NCBI GenBank assembly: GCA_965247065.1 | Contig: CBDFGN010000006.1 | Coordinates: 2,046,001 to 2,110,000 of the forward strand | Direction of reading: 5' to 3' | Length of the DNA: 64,000 nucleotides | Source: CBDFGN01 sp965247065 | GTDB taxonomy: Bacteria > Bacteroidota > Bacteroidia > Cytophagales > Cyclobacteriaceae | In this document: piece after piece, positions 22,374-32,976 of the stretch | How positions within the stretch are numbered: position 1 is the first letter of the stretch | Layout of the letters: each line of letters opens with the position of its first letter | Notes under the pieces: generated by a model | What the model was told of the DNA's origin: nothing | The model's input: the letters and a program-made list of their open reading frames with translations, nothing else | Databases searched by the model: none | Translations under genes and position numbers: made by a program

Positions 22374-23606
22374 ATGGAACAGGTAACGTGTTCATTTTGC
22401 GGGCGAAACAAAAAGGATGTTGACCTGATGATTTCTGGGATCCACGCCCATATCTGCGACAAATGTATTACCCAAGCCCAACAGATCTTAACTGAGGAAA
22501 TCAAAACCAAGAGCAAATCAGACTTCCCCAAGTTCAATCTGATCAAACCAATTGAAATGAAGGAATACCTGGACCAATATGTTATTGGGCAGGACGAGGC
22601 CAAGAAAGTGATTTCTGTGGCCGTATATAATCACTACAAGCGTCTAATGCAAAAGACGCTTGATGAAGAAGTCAGCATAGAAAAATCCAATATTATTATG
22701 GTTGGCGAAACGGGTACCGGTAAAACTTACATGGCCCGGACTATCGCTAATATTCTGCAGGTTCCATTCTGCATCGCAGATGCAACTGTTCTTACTGAAG
22801 CCGGCTACGTAGGCGAAGATGTGGAAAGCATATTAACTAGATTACTTCAAGCTGCTAATTACGAGGTGGAAGCGGCCGAAAGAGGGATCGTGTATATAGA
22901 TGAGATAGACAAGATCTCGCGCAAATCGGATAACCCTTCGATTACCCGTGATGTAAGCGGTGAGGGAGTGCAACAAGCACTACTAAAACTCCTGGAAGGG
23001 ACTTCGGTAAATGTACCTCCTCAAGGGGGCCGAAAACACCCGGATCAAAAGATGATCTCAGTTAATACTGAAAACATTCTCTTTGTCTGTGGAGGCGCAT
23101 TTGATGGCATCGTAAAGAACATCGGAAAAAGGTTAAATACTAAGCCATTAGGGTTTTCGTCAAAAAAAGAAATCGAGGAAAATGACTCGATTGATCTCGA
23201 AAACCTGCTTCAATACGTCACGGCTCAGGACCTTCGCAGCTATGGTCTTATTCCGGAGTTAATCGGAAGGCTTCCGGTAATAACCCACCTGAACCCGCTC
23301 AGCAGCGATATGTTGAAAAAGATCTTGACCCTCCCTAAGAATGCCCTAACCAAGCAATATGCCAAGTTGTTTGAAATGGAGGGCATTAAGCTCGAGTTTG
23401 AAGCGGATGCCATTGACTTTATTGTTGAAAAAGCATCAGAATTTAAATTGGGGGCTCGCGGCCTTCGCTCAATATGCGAGACTATCATCAACGATGCTAT
23501 GTTTGAGCTCCCATCCCAAAAGAGTGTAAAAACTTTTAAGGTCAACCTGGACTATGCCCAGGAGAAATTCTCCAAGTCCAAATTCAAGAAGCTGCGGGTC
23601 GCTTAA
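22374..23606 (+). CDS. clpX: ATP-dependent Clp protease ATP-binding subunit ClpX
   Basis: AAA+ unfoldase that feeds substrates to ClpP. 410 residues, normal length. The N-terminal zinc-binding domain has two CxxC pairs (CSFCGR, CDKC). The ATPase has Walker A GETGTGKT, Walker B IVYIDEIDKI, a GYVGEDVES pore loop and a sensor 2 region near GARGLRS. It is downstream of clpP in the same operon. The 3' end overlaps the convergent lpxB gene by 23 bases. Confidence 0.97.
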   Translation: MEQVTCSFCGRNKKDVDLMISGIHAHICDKCITQAQQILTEEIKTKSKSDFPKFNLIKPIEMKEYLDQYVIGQDEAKKVISVAVYNHYKRLMQKTLDEEVSIEKSNIIMVGETGTGKTYMARTIANILQVPFCIADATVLTEAGYVGEDVESILTRLLQAANYEVEAAERGIVYIDEIDKISRKSDNPSITRDVSGEGVQQALLKLLEGTSVNVPPQGGRKHPDQKMISVNTENILFVCGGAFDGIVKNIGKRLNTKPLGFSSKKEIEENDSIDLENLLQYVTAQDLRSYGLIPELIGRLPVITHLNPLSSDMLKKILTLPKNALTKQYAKLFEMEGIKLEFEADAIDFIVEKASEFKLGARGLRSICETIINDAMFELPSQKSVKTFKVNLDYAQEKFSKSKFKKLRVA

Positions 23607-24711
23607 CAGGACTGAGCAGGTCCTGCACCATTAATCGGGCCGCTATCGCCGGACTATCCCCACTGCCAAGTTGCTGCTTTATTACGTTGAAGGATTCTAG
23701 CTGCTCCTCCCGACCGGGTCCTCCAATTACCTTTTGAAGTTCCTGGTTAAGGGCATTGGTATTAAGTTCCGACTGTATTAGTTCACGCACCAGTTCCCGA
23801 CCCGCGATCAAATTAACCAGTGAAATAAAGTCCACTTTGATCAATGCTTTGCCTATCCAATAGGTAATCCAACTAGTCTTATAACAAACAACCTGTGGGA
23901 TTTGAAAAAGCGCCGCTTCCAAAGTAGCCGTTCCAGAAACGACCAGAGCCGCTGCGCTATGGAAAAGCAAATCGTAGGTTTGTTCGATTACCACAGGTAC
24001 GGAACGTGCCTCAGCGGCGTGATAATTTTCAATGGGCAGATTTTCAACCCCGGCGACAACCAGTTGATGGGTCGGAAAATTTTCAGCGATACTTAAGAGG
24101 ATCGGTAGATTCTTAGTCACCTCCTGGCGGCGACTGCCCGGTAATATTGCAATCAGGGGCTGATCCCCCAATTCGTTCTTTTCTAGGAAGATTGGGTCCG
24201 GCTCAAAATCCCGCACGGTTTGAACCAGGGGATTACCGACATAATTGACCTCATAACCGAATTTTCTATAGAAATCCTGTTCAAAGGGCAGGATTACAAA
24301 CATTTTATCCACCCAAGCTTTGATCTTTCTGGCCCGAGATTGGTTCCAAGCCCAAATTTTAGGGGAGATGTAATAAAAGACCCGAATACCCAGTTCATGG
24401 CCGAAGCGAGCCATTTTCAGATTAAAGCCAGGATAATCTATCAGTATAATGACATTGGGATTAAAGTCCCGGACATCGCTTTTTACCAGTCGCAGAAAGT
24501 TGATAATCGTGGGGAGATTTATAAACACTTCGAGAAACCCCATATAGGACACATCCGAGTAGTCAAAGGCCTTTTCAGCGCCCGCGTTTTGCATAAGTTC
24601 TCCGCCCATGCACCTTATTTCAGCCTCCGGATCTTCAGTTTTCAGGGCTGTTATCAAAGAAGCCCCATGGAGGTCCCCTGAACGTTCCCCGGCAATAAGA
24701 TAGTATTTCAT
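23584..24711 (-). CDS. lpxB: Lipid-A-disaccharide synthase
   Basis: GT19 glycosyltransferase of the inner membrane that joins UDP-diacylglucosamine and lipid X in lipid A synthesis. The true start is MKYYLIAGERSGDLHG at 24711 (the open frame runs 16 codons further). Landmarks are GERSGDLHGA, the YISPKIWAWNQSR motif, VGNPLV, LPGSRRQEV and SGTATLEAAL. About 375 residues, the normal length. It overlaps clpX tail to tail, and the PTPS/QueD-family gene lies just upstream on the same strand. Confidence 0.95.
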   Translation of the reverse strand: MKYYLIAGERSGDLHGASLITALKTEDPEAEIRCMGGELMQNAGAEKAFDYSDVSYMGFLEVFINLPTIINFLRLVKSDVRDFNPNVIILIDYPGFNLKMARFGHELGIRVFYYISPKIWAWNQSRARKIKAWVDKMFVILPFEQDFYRKFGYEVNYVGNPLVQTVRDFEPDPIFLEKNELGDQPLIAILPGSRRQEVTKNLPILLSIAENFPTHQLVVAGVENLPIENYHAAEARSVPVVIEQTYDLLFHSAAALVVSGTATLEAALFQIPQVVCYKTSWITYWIGKALIKVDFISLVNLIAGRELVRELIQSELNTNALNQELQKVIGGPGREEQLESFNVIKQQLGSGDSPAIAARLMVQDLLSPVKRPAAS

Positions 24712-24736
24712 GTACGGATTGAAAGAGAAGATACCA

Positions 24737-25156
24737 TCAGTCCTCGTAATATTCCACAAAGTTTCTGGGAGTCTCGTACAACTTTATCGAATGAAGCTTC
24801 CCAAAAGCCGTGAGGTTCTTTATTGCGGGTTTGAGGATTTTCCATATTTCAATTACTAAAACTTCGGCACTAGCCATTTTGCCCGTCATGAAATCCACGT
24901 CCAGATTCAAATTCTTGTGATCCAGCTTTTCGAGGACTTCATTCTTGACCAGGGTGCTAAGCGCTTTGAAATCCATCACCAATCCAGTTTCAGGATCCGG
25001 TTGGCCCTTGACGGTCACATAAAGATCGAAATTGTGTCCATGCCAATTTTCGTTGGCACAGGGCCCGAAGACCTCCTCATTTCTTTCCTTGGACCATCTA
25101 GGGTTGTACAATTTATGGGCCGCATTGAAATGCTCCTTTCGCGTCACAAATACCAT
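24737..25156 (-). CDS. 6-pyruvoyl-tetrahydropterin synthase / QueD family protein
   Basis: 139 residues, a T-fold zinc enzyme. Zinc ligands are His in FNAAHKL and both His in WHGHN; the catalytic Cys is in FGPCANENWHGH, that is Cys-x5-His-Gly-His. The spacing x5 is that recalled for tetrahydropterin-type (PTPS) members, while canonical QueD has Cys-x3-HGH. Because queE is encoded 8 kb away, a role in queuosine (7-deazaguanine) synthesis remains possible. The final tail LYETPRNFVEYYED is typical of the family. Confidence 0.88.
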   Translation of the reverse strand: MVFVTRKEHFNAAHKLYNPRWSKERNEEVFGPCANENWHGHNFDLYVTVKGQPDPETGLVMDFKALSTLVKNEVLEKLDHKNLNLDVDFMTGKMASAEVLVIEIWKILKPAIKNLTAFGKLHSIKLYETPRNFVEYYED

Positions 25157-25178
25157 AACACTGATAATTTTTAGGTTG

Positions 25179-25186
25179 CAAATATA
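25179..25186 (-). promoter_or_regulatory. Minus-7 promoter element of the PTPS/QueD-family gene
   Basis: TATATTTG on the minus strand, a perfect TAnnTTTG, 22 bases before the start codon. A clear minus-33 TTG is not present at the right distance, so this is a partial promoter call. Confidence 0.4.
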
Positions 25187-25281
25187 AGCAATGCGGCTCG
25201 AATAGAAGACGGGGCAGAAAGTGCATCTCGGTGAGATAATAGTGTTACGCTTATGTTAAATTGGGTTCAAATTATTGCCTC

Positions 25282-26247
25282 ATGATAGTCGTGACCGGTG
25301 CCGCCGGATTTATCGGAAGTTGCCTAATCTCCCGGCTCAACGCGAGCAATTTCAACGCTATAGTGGCGGTAGATAAATTTGGAGATCCAGAAAAAGAGCT
25401 GAATCTCAAGCACAAGGTGGTCAAGGAGCGGGTGCCACGAGACACTTTCATGCTCTGGTTGGGCCAGAACTGGGAAGAAGTGGAATTTATATTTCATATT
25501 GGAGCGCGTACTAATACGGCAGAGTTTGACCGTACACTCCTCCGGAAACTGAATACAGATTATTCTAAAGGGATTTGGGAGCGCTGTATAGAGTATCAAA
25601 TCCCGTTGATATACGCCTCCTCGGCCGCCACTTATGGGCTTGGTGAATTAGGTTATGACGATGATCCTCAAATGATCCCGCGACTCGTGCCATTGAACCC
25701 CTATGGTGATTCGAAAAACGATTTTGACAAATGGGCTTTAATCCAGGAGAAGAGCCCATTCTTCTGGGCCGGGTTGAAGTTCTTCAATGTGTACGGACCG
25801 AACGAATACCATAAACGAAGAATGGCATCGGTGGTATTGCATTCCTTTAACCAGATAAGCCAAACGGGAAAGATGAGACTTTTCAGATCCCATAATCCGG
25901 ACTTTGAGGATGGGGAGCAAAAGAGGGATTTCATTTACGTAAAGGACGTGGTGGACGTATGTTACTTCCTGATGCATCATCGCAAGGAGTCCGGCATCTA
26001 CAATTTGGGGACCGGCAAGGCTCCCACCTTCCTAGACCTTGCAAGGTCGGTTTTTCGAGCATTGAACCAAGCTGAGAACATCGAGTTTATTGATACCCCC
26101 GCGGATATCAGGGATACCTATCAGTACTACACCAAGGCAAAGATGGACAGGCTTAGGAATATCGGGTTTGCGTCGACTTTCACATCCCTCGAGGACGGGG
26201 TGGACGAGTATGTACGAGACTATCTGATTAACCGGACTTATTACTAG
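25282..26247 (+). CDS. hldD: ADP-L-glycero-D-manno-heptose 6-epimerase
   Basis: Extended SDR that converts ADP-D-glycero- to ADP-L-glycero-D-manno-heptose for the LPS inner core. The start is the ATG at 25282 (MIVVTGAAGFIGS), which puts the GxxGxxG motif at residues 6-12; seven upstream codons in frame are unlikely to be used. The active site reads NPYGDSK, with YxxxK intact, and FNVYGPNEYHK is the HldD-specific signature. 321 residues. The stop is TAG. The gene lies 18 bases before the target duplication of IS982 copy 1, which left it intact. Confidence 0.93.
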   Translation: MIVVTGAAGFIGSCLISRLNASNFNAIVAVDKFGDPEKELNLKHKVVKERVPRDTFMLWLGQNWEEVEFIFHIGARTNTAEFDRTLLRKLNTDYSKGIWERCIEYQIPLIYASSAATYGLGELGYDDDPQMIPRLVPLNPYGDSKNDFDKWALIQEKSPFFWAGLKFFNVYGPNEYHKRRMASVVLHSFNQISQTGKMRLFRSHNPDFEDGEQKRDFIYVKDVVDVCYFLMHHRKESGIYNLGTGKAPTFLDLARSVFRALNQAENIEFIDTPADIRDTYQYYTKAKMDRLRNIGFASTFTSLEDGVDEYVRDYLINRTYY

Positions 26248-26271
26248 TAGAGTGTCGCGCTTGTGTATTTA

Positions 26272-27302
26272 ACGTGAGTTCGACAATAAGGAATGATTAA
26301 AGAGCGAGAAAGAGTTGACCGGTGTCCTGGTAGTTCAATTTGATTGAGGGCTTTTTTTCGCAAAAGTTGTAAGCGATTAAAGCCGAGAAAAGGTTGGTAA
26401 GGAAATTAGTTGGGCTCCTGTGCCTGGAGTGTTCAATCTGGAAGATGTTTTTAAGTTGATCAATGATAGTCTCACAAATAGCCCTTTTACGGAGCATTAT
26501 AGCATCCATGATGGGGGTTAAGGATGAGGACTTCATATTGCGTTTGAGTTTGGTTATCAGATGGACTCCGCGGAAGAACAGATTTTTAAAAAGTTCCTTA
26601 CTGATGTAGCCTTTATCACCAAAGAGCTTTCCGAATAATTTCTTAATAAACCGTTCAATTTTAAGAGGCTTTCTGTCATCCACATTGCCCGGTGTGAGCA
26701 TAAAATCGATGATTTCACCCGTATCAGCAGTGATAAGATGGAGCTTAAACCCGTAGAACCATCCGATGGAACAATGGCCTCTTTTAGCTAACCCTTCAAA
26801 TACTTTATGGTTATGGATCCGTCTGTTATGACAGACCCTTAACGGAGTGCTGTCTATAAAACTTATACCTGTACACTGTCCAGTCCCTTGTGTTTTCAGA
26901 TAAATAGCCATTGGCAGAAGACTTCCACTACAAAGTTCTACCATTCGGTTATAGCTTACCACATCAGGAAAGAAGGAGCGCAAGTGGCCACAAACGTATG
27001 TGTTGTAAAAGGTCTTGAAATTTCGATATCCTGAGATCTGGAACAAGACCTGTATAGTCATTACTTCGGATAAAGAAAGCTTACCAGGTTTGTTGCGCTT
27101 TTTACTTCCCAGCAATCTTTTTTCCAATTTTGGGACAAAATCCAGACAAAAATCGTCAATGGAACAAAAAATTTCAGTAATTTTAGTAGCAGTTAACATA
27201 GGCAGAAATATTAGTTATTTTGTTGATTGTCAATGACTTAATATACTAATTTTCTGCCTTTTTTCTATCAATAAACTACTCTATTTTATATCGAACTCAC
27301 GT
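26272..27302 (-). mobile_element. IS982-type insertion sequence, copy 1
   Basis: 1031 bp bounded by perfect 12-bp inverted repeats ACGTGAGTTCGA / TCGAACTCACGT. A 6-bp direct target duplication TATTTA flanks it (26266-26271 and 27303-27308). It carries one transposase gene on the minus strand. It is identical, as far as read, to the copy at 61743-62773. It inserted in the gap between hldD and the protease gene. Confidence 0.93.
26297..27199 (-). CDS. IS982 family transposase (copy 1)
   Basis: 300 residues, a DDE transposase. The N-terminal region has an LSEVMTIQVLF motif. The catalytic Asp are visible in FIDSTPLRVC and in FGDKGYIS, with the Glu expected further on near ICETIIDQLK. The length matches the family. 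It is intact and encodes the same protein as copy 2, which argues for recent activity. Confidence 0.93.
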   Translation of the reverse strand: MLTATKITEIFCSIDDFCLDFVPKLEKRLLGSKKRNKPGKLSLSEVMTIQVLFQISGYRNFKTFYNTYVCGHLRSFFPDVVSYNRMVELCSGSLLPMAIYLKTQGTGQCTGISFIDSTPLRVCHNRRIHNHKVFEGLAKRGHCSIGWFYGFKLHLITADTGEIIDFMLTPGNVDDRKPLKIERFIKKLFGKLFGDKGYISKELFKNLFFRGVHLITKLKRNMKSSSLTPIMDAIMLRKRAICETIIDQLKNIFQIEHSRHRSPTNFLTNLFSALIAYNFCEKKPSIKLNYQDTGQLFLAL

Positions 27303-27311
27303 TATTTAAAT

Positions 27312-30300
27312 CTAATTCTTTAGAATTCGGCTTACGATAACATCGTTTCCAAAGCTTACTTTGAGAAGGTATATTCCGTTTGGGAAGGCATCCATGTCAA
27401 ACTGGTGAACCAGCGAGTTTGAGGATTTGACCACCCGAGCCTGCCGAACCTCATGTCCGAACAGATCATAAATGCCAATATTAATTTCCCCGAGATGTTG
27501 GTTTTTAATTCCTACCGAAAACCGACCCCCGTGCGGATTTGGGAAAGTCGTTATTTCCTCTGGACTCAATTCATCACCTATCGCAGTCAATATCGCCACA
27601 GGGACCGTCTTGGAATCGACGCATCCGTTTTCGGAGGTTACCACGAGCGTGATTTCATAATCTCGAGCTTCCTCATAAGCATGCATTGGATTCTGTTCCA
27701 AGCTGGAATTGCCATCTCCGAAATCCCAAAACCACGAAACGGCCTCTGTACTTTGGTCGCTTAGCTGAACCTCTAGTTCGCTGGTCCGATTAACCTCGAA
27801 TTGTGCGGCCGGAACTGGATATTGGCTAATCTCCACATTTTCGGAGGTCACTGAACAGGAGGGAGAAGTAGAAGCGATCGCCACCGAATAAATCCCAACT
27901 TGGGTTACCTTTATGGAATCGGAAGTCTCACCGTTCGGACTCCATAAATAGGAATCCCCTCCAGCAACGGATAGGAGCACTGAGTCTCCGGGACAAAGTG
28001 TCAATGGACCCGATACGGTAAGTACCGGATCGGGGACAACATGGATCGTAGCTTTGGCTCTGGAAGTTTCAAAAAAGGATGTCACACTAGCCACAAATAA
28101 AGTCGTATCGTTGACCAGGTTTTCAATTGTGAGTTGGCTGGTCGAAGCAATAGGATCTCCACCGGACCCCGAGGTATACCAATTGTATGATTCGGCACCC
28201 TGGGCTGTTAGTGTGCCCGGATCGCCGAAACATACTGTGTCGTCCTCTACTTCCGGGACAGGAGTATTCACCACAACGTTATACATGGTATCGGCAGAAG
28301 CCGCCGAAGTTAACAGCTCCGGCAAATTAGAAGCCCCATGAATTGCGAATGCTACCTTTATGGAGTCGCCAGGAAGAATGTTAAATGGGCCGGCACCGAC
28401 TGTATGACTTATGTCATTTCCATTCGGCTCCAGGACTCCAGCCTGTTCCTTTCCAATGCCGCTGGACAAGCTCTGGAATTTCTCAGCATCTGTGAATCCA
28501 TCATAAACCCCAAAAGATGCTCCAATATTTTGATCGTTATCAATTGCCCAGTAATTGGGTGTCCCAATTAGAACCTGGATCCCTGCATAAAAATCATCCC
28601 CGGGAGTGGCACTGTGCGCAAAGCCTAATCTATGCTCATTGTCCCATCCTGCCCTATCCATGAAGGCCCCACTTGCCTGTTCCAAATCCCAATCCGCGTA
28701 TAAGCCTGCAAAAAAATTATTATGCGGCACTGAATCCTTATTGACAATAATATACTCGATAATTACATAATGATCATTGGGAGAATCTTTGTAAGTCATC
28801 GATCGGTAATTTATGAGAACATTGGACTTACTAGATCCGGCATTATCATCATTGAAACTTCCGGTTATCTCAAAGTCCGAAAATTGCCCGGGGGTATTGG
28901 ACTTTATACTTGACTGCCTGACAAAGTCGTTATCGGATTCCCCCTGATTCGTCCTTACGGTATTCGAAAGCTGGCTAGAAGAGGTCCCAAGCATGAAGCC
29001 CATTTCAAACATCAAGTTCCTTTCATTGAAAATAAAACCTAAGCCATTTGTTTGGTCAAAATCCTGGTAACCAAGCCGGCCAATGCTTGTCACAGTTGTA
29101 GAAATCAGGTTCTGCTCGATATTCAAGAAAGTGGGATTTACCAGGATTGAAAAGAATTCAAAGTCCTGATAAGCCCCCTCGGCATACCGCACCTGAAATA
29201 TGACCTCGGAGTTTTCTGGTATATCGGGTTCAATCTGTAATGATATAGTCTGGTCGTTAAACTGAATAGACTCTCCGGTCCCAAGCTGTCCTATTTGGGA
29301 TTGCCCGTTGGTAATGCTTACGAACGAATTCTCAGTCGATAAAGTCACCGTCATCCCCGAAGTAGACGGCCAGAGGTGATTGATAAAGGCGGCTTTGAAG
29401 AACGCCTGATCACCGGCTTGGGCCAGATTGCCGTTCTCGTTCAGCAAAGCCGGGTCTGAAATCCTGATGGAAGGTGGCTGGACAGTCAGGGCGTTGAGCA
29501 TATCCAATCTTCCCAGTCCCAATTGATCCTGAAATTGCGCCCCTACATTAGCATAAATTGAGGGATCAGCAGAAACCCTCAACAGCTCTCCGATTTGCAT
29601 TCCCGAGAGTTCCGGGTAATGGGCAAGAACCACAGCGGCGGCTCCAGCCACGATTGGAGCTGAAAAGGAAGTTCCCTAGGGAGCAGCATATTGATCATCA
29701 TAAGTCGTTGTGTAAATACCTACCCCCGGCGCCACGATGTCGACCGAATTTCCGTAACTCGAAAATGACGCAAGACCGTCCACGGATGTTGAAGAGGTAA
29801 CCGAAATGACGTGGTCATAGGCCGCAGAATAAAGGGGTATAGAATTAGCATCATTTCCGGCTGCCGCAATTACCAAGGCACCTTGATCAACAACCGCGAA
29901 TTCGATTATGTCCTGAATGAACTGGCTTCTGAATTCTCCGCCGGCAGAGATATTTATAATGTCTGCTCCATGCTGGGCCGCATACAATATTCCCAAATAA
30001 GTGTCGTACAGGTTTCCGGTACTATCATTGTCGGCCGAATGCTTTAGGGCCATAATTTTGCAATTGAATCCGACTCCGGCAATTCCAATACTGTTATCAG
30101 CAACACCACAGGCACATCCCGAAACCAGCGTTCCATGATCATTAAAGTCTGTATTGACCGAGGGATCGTTGTCCTGTTTAAGGTTATTCTTATCGGGCCC
30201 AGCGAAGTCCCATCCCAGGTGATTATCCAGGAAACCATCCTGATCATCGTCCACCCCGTTATTTGGAGAATCCGCTACATTCAAGTAAATATTGTCCGCA

Positions 30301-30905
30301 AGGTCTGGGTGATCCAGGTCGACCCCTGAGTCGACTATAGCGACGATAATATCATCACTTCCAGCACTTATTTCCCAGGCCTCTTTAGCCTTGATTATAT
30401 CCAGATATGTTTGCAAAGCCAGATCAGGATCATTTGGCACCAAGGACGTGCGCCAAAGATAGGATGGTTCTGCGAAATCAACGATGCCAAGCTCGTACAG
30501 CGCTGCTATTGCGGCCTCAATATCCACCGTGGGATCCAGGTCCAATTCATGATACAAAGACAAGTCAATGGATGGCCCTCGTCCCCTTCTTTGATTCTGT
30601 GTGGAAATCCCGTGATCGGTGGCGATCCTGTGACTGCTACGCAACTTTATACCCTTCAGTACTTGCTCCTGATTTTCAGGTCGCTGATACCGCATATTGA
30701 AATAGCCCTTATGACCCGGTTGTAACTTCAAGAGGATCTTTCCCTTTTGATAATGCGAAACAGTAGCCCCGGAGGGAAGTCTATATTTTGATCCCTTAAC
30801 CTCCAGAGCATCCTGGGCATTGGCAAATGGACTCAAAGCGATCAACGGGCAAAGAATTGTGCCAATGAGCCCGCTGATCCAAGATTTGTAAGGAATTGAT
30901 TTCAA
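27312..30905 (-). pseudogene. Secreted subtilisin-like (S8) protease with PKD and T9SS sorting domain, split by an in-frame TAG
   Basis: The span is one frame of 1198 codons with a single internal stop TAG at 29676-29678. The upstream part has a signal peptide, a long propeptide, catalytic Asp in IVAIVDSGVDLDHPDL and His in DHGTLVSGCACG. Immediately after the TAG the same frame reads GTSFSAPIVAGAAA, the motif with the catalytic Ser. Then follow Ig/PKD-like domains (FWDFGDGNSSLEQNP) and a C-terminal type IX secretion sorting domain (FPNPHGGRF ... GIYLLKV, final residues SRILKN). As written, the active site is cut off. It is either a nonsense mutation, a base error or readthrough. Confidence 0.85.
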
Positions 30906-31018
30906 ACTAATAAATTCTGATTCGCAAAAACCCTGCCTTAATTTTCCCCATGTTCCCAGGATGAAAAGCGCCGATCTTGCTCAGTCTGGTGGTACGGGTA
31001 GCCGATTGGCCTTTGGTC

Positions 31019-32971
31019 CTATTGGGGGTTGGTTCTTTCAGTGATGCGAAATTCAATTCTTCGGTTGCGTTGGCGATTGGCTTCTGAATCATTCGGAACC
31101 AGGGGTGCGGCCTGGCCAAAGCCCTCGTAATCCAAAACATCGGGCGAGGCACCCTGATCGAGCAAGTAATCGTATACCGCTTTCGCTCGATTCAGTGAAA
31201 GACTGTTGTTGTATTCCTCGGACCCCTTATCATCAGTATGGCCCTCTACCTTAATATGAATTTTGGGATTGTCGCCCAGGAATTGGAGAACCCTGTTCAA
31301 TTCTGTTTCCGATTTTTTCCTGATCACATACTGATCGAAGTCAAAGAAGATATTATTAAGGGTAACGCCTGAGCCTACCTGGGCCTTCTTGAGATATATA
31401 TCAATATAGACCGGTTCCAGAGAAGTGGTTTCAACATAATTGAAGGACAAGCTTTCAAACAAGTAACCTACGCGGCTTGCGTACAAGGCATATTCCGCAC
31501 CCTCGGTAAGGACGATCAAATAGCCCCCATTAACAGGATCTGAATGGACCGAGGATATCAGTCGGTTCCGGTTTATGTCAATAAGCTCCACTTTTGCTGA
31601 TAACACTTTCCTGGTTTCCGCGTCGAACACTGTGCCGGTTACAAAATTGCTTCGATGGTGGGGTTTGATTTCATCGGGAACGGCAAACTCGTGGATGGTG
31701 CTGTTCTGAAAGTCAAGGGCACTTCTGCTTTCATAGGAATAGTATCCGAATTGACCATCGGCGGTAATAAAGAGAGATACCTGATCATCACTGTTATTCA
31801 GGGGATAACCCAAATTAGTGGGGTCGGTCCACCCTTTCTCACCGATCTCAGAGGAATACAGATCAAAGCCGCCAAAACCCCGATATCCTTCAGAAGCGAA
31901 AAACAATGTCTGGCCATTAACATGAATAAAGGGAGACACGTCATCTGCAGCAGTGTTGATGGATGGTCCCAGGTTGACGGGAGACGTCCAGTGGTTTGAA
32001 TCACCCATCCTGGTTACCCAGATATCAAGTTTCCCGAACCCACCACCTCGATTCGAAACGAAGTATAAAGTGCGGCCGTCGGCACTTAGTGAAGGCTGGG
32101 ATTCCCAGGCGGTCGTGTTTATGATACTTCCCATATTCTCTGGATAGGTCCAAACCTCCCCCGATTTATAACTCACAAAAAGGTCGCAACTTCCCAGTAC
32201 GTTCCTGCCTACGCAGGAGGTAAAAATAAGCATCTTACCATCGGCTGAAATTGTACAGGTGCCTTCGTTGTTGGGGCTGTTAATTCTGCTTGATAGGGAA
32301 CGGGGCCGGGACCAGGTGCCGGAATCGGTTTTTTGACTGACGTAAATATCCTCGTCAAACTCAGGAGTCACTCCCGCCCTCCGGGTAAAGAAAAGCGACT
32401 CCTGGTCCGCGGTCAGTACCGGAAAATACTGCAAGGCAAAGCGGTTCACCTGGTCTGGCAAGGGGCTTGGGTTGAACTCCAGCGGGGATTTTATCTTCTC
32501 CGCGGCAAATTCAGCGTTAGCAAGCAAATTCTTGGCCTTCCCTTCTAGATTTGGATTTGTTCCTCCGGAGTCGAAAAACCGGTTAAGGTTATTTACACTC
32601 AAAACATATTTTTCCAGGTAAAAATTGACTTCGGCCAGGGCAATTAAGGGTATTTGGGCTTTTCGATCATTACCCAGAAGCTCCACGGCCCTACCGTAGT
32701 GAAAAGCCGCCTCCTCAAGATTCTGAATCTGTTTGTAACATGAGGCAATCCTGGAATGAGCCTCGATAAAGACGTCATCTTTCTTTATAGCCTGAATCAA
32801 TAGTTCGATAGCCTGAGGGTATTGACGCCTTACATAATAATTTTCTGACTCTTGATACAATTTGATCGCCTTACTGGATCTGGAGCTTAAGCCGGTAGTT
32901 TGGCCAAAGCCTATTAAGCTTGTCACACACCAGCTAACCATCAGAACGATCCGAAATAAACTCGACTGCAT
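31019..32971 (-). CDS. OmpA family protein with TPR and PD40 (WD40-like) repeats
   Basis: Outer-membrane/periplasmic protein of about 650 residues. The preferred start is MQSSLFRIV at 32971, giving a signal peptide; the longer frame would overlap queE. Order of domains: TPR repeats (residues ~30-150), PD40 beta-propeller repeats (repeated SADG.(K/T)L.F.S motifs such as SLSADGRTLYFVSNRGGG), a carboxypeptidase-regulatory-like domain, and C-terminal OmpA with FFDFDQYVI and VEGHTDDKGSEEYN, which binds peptidoglycan. It resembles the Bacteroidota PorE-like group associated with type IX secretion, but that link is inferred. Confidence 0.88.
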   Translation of the reverse strand: MQSSLFRIVLMVSWCVTSLIGFGQTTGLSSRSSKAIKLYQESENYYVRRQYPQAIELLIQAIKKDDVFIEAHSRIASCYKQIQNLEEAAFHYGRAVELLGNDRKAQIPLIALAEVNFYLEKYVLSVNNLNRFFDSGGTNPNLEGKAKNLLANAEFAAEKIKSPLEFNPSPLPDQVNRFALQYFPVLTADQESLFFTRRAGVTPEFDEDIYVSQKTDSGTWSRPRSLSSRINSPNNEGTCTISADGKMLIFTSCVGRNVLGSCDLFVSYKSGEVWTYPENMGSIINTTAWESQPSLSADGRTLYFVSNRGGGFGKLDIWVTRMGDSNHWTSPVNLGPSINTAADDVSPFIHVNGQTLFFASEGYRGFGGFDLYSSEIGEKGWTDPTNLGYPLNNSDDQVSLFITADGQFGYYSYESRSALDFQNSTIHEFAVPDEIKPHHRSNFVTGTVFDAETRKVLSAKVELIDINRNRLISSVHSDPVNGGYLIVLTEGAEYALYASRVGYLFESLSFNYVETTSLEPVYIDIYLKKAQVGSGVTLNNIFFDFDQYVIRKKSETELNRVLQFLGDNPKIHIKVEGHTDDKGSEEYNNSLSLNRAKAVYDYLLDQGASPDVLDYEGFGQAAPLVPNDSEANRQRNRRIEFRITERTNPQ

Positions 32972-32976
32972 AGATA

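Noticed and set aside
30907..31152. An 81-codon minus-strand frame at the end of the OmpA-type gene
   Set aside because: It overlaps the OmpA peptidoglycan-binding domain in another frame.
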